Below are positions 63,893 to 64,000 of a DNA stretch of 64,000 nucleotides, piece by piece. The stretch covers positions 1 to 64,000 of the forward strand of contig NZ_CDDK01000007.1 of NCBI RefSeq assembly GCF_000820225.1, given 5' to 3'. Below the pieces are notes generated by a model. It made no database searches and was not told the DNA's origin. It saw only the letters and a program-made list of their open reading frames with translations. This DNA comes from Aeromonas veronii bv. veronii. GTDB lineage: Bacteria > Pseudomonadota > Gammaproteobacteria > Enterobacterales > Aeromonadaceae. The position numbers and the translations under genes were made by a program. Numbering within the stretch: position 1 is the stretch's first letter; each line of letters begins with the position of its first letter.

Positions 63893-63909
63893 TGCACTGT
63901 AATGGTGCG
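63893..63909. promoter_or_regulatory. NtrC box upstream of glnA
   Basis: TGCACTGTAATGGTGCG matches the NtrC consensus. It lies about 140 bp upstream of the predicted sigma-54 start site, the distance seen at E. coli glnA. A poorer half-site TGGTG lies at 63877-63881. The rest of 63910-64000 shows no gene. Confidence 0.8.
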
Positions 63910-64000
63910 TGAAATACGGTCACTGCCCATCTAAGCAGGGTTTGTCAGAGAGGTCTATGATCCAGATCTGTTGTTATGCGCGAATGTACTGCAATTCTGC

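Overview
The window reads as ordinary chromosome of a GC-rich gammaproteobacterium. An Aeromonas species is the best guess: the proteins resemble Escherichia coli orthologs closely but are diverged, gene order matches E. coli in several blocks (ygjH/ebgRAC/ygjI, yicC-rph-pyrE, yihD-srkA-dsbA, yihG, comM-ilvLGMEDA, glnA-ntrBC), and the blocks are joined differently than in Enterobacteriaceae. I see no prophage, integron, CRISPR array, insertion sequence or tRNA gene. The genus call is inference from family knowledge, not a database result.

Layout. 1-8.8 kb: the 5S rRNA at the end of an rRNA operon, then an ebg beta-galactosidase locus (ebgR, ebgA, ebgC) with two YgjI-type permeases flanking ygjH; the first permease has an internal amber codon. 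9-16.4 kb: transporter yfeH, ovothiol synthase ovoA, a DUF2807 lipoprotein, and the formaldehyde detoxification pair frmA-fghA with a divergent LysR regulator. 16.4-19.3 kb: yicC, rph and pyrE; the rph-pyrE gap is unusually long and structured. 19.3-27.3 kb: copper efflux (copA-cueR), a diguanylate cyclase, yihD, ccoG, srkA and dsbA. 27.3-34 kb: NAD salvage (pncA-pncB, nrtR), a DUF523 protein, two tandem YihG-like acyltransferases and comM. 34-40.7 kb: the complete ilvL-ilvGMEDA branched-chain amino acid operon with an intact ilvG.

40.9-46.4 kb: an OmpA-family porin, a YeeE/YedE transporter, a chemotaxis receptor, rarD and a small membrane protein. 46.4-52.6 kb: a polyamine/beta-alanine catabolic cluster (PuuC-like dehydrogenase, PuuR-like regulator, omega-amino acid transaminase, MmsA, a class I amidotransferase). 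52.7-58.9 kb: a CysB-family regulator, a PfkB-family kinase, nsrR, napF, a small membrane protein coupled to rmuC, and adenosine deaminase. 59-64 kb: the nitrogen-control set glnA, a DUF4124 protein, ntrB and ntrC.

Regulation is legible in the sequence. There are three copies of an 11-bp palindrome around ebgR, a MerR-type promoter with 19-bp spacing before copA, a textbook ilv attenuator with a visible antiterminator partner, FNR-like and NsrR-like sites before nsrR, and a sigma-54 promoter plus NtrC boxes before glnA and ntrB. The most unusual regions are the rph-pyrE gap (a 109-codon reading frame crossing the pyrE attenuator and ending on the pyrE start codon, laid over two nested ~100-nt hairpins) and a 100-bp offset duplication of the pncB 5' end that makes a 32-codon reading frame ending one base before pncB.
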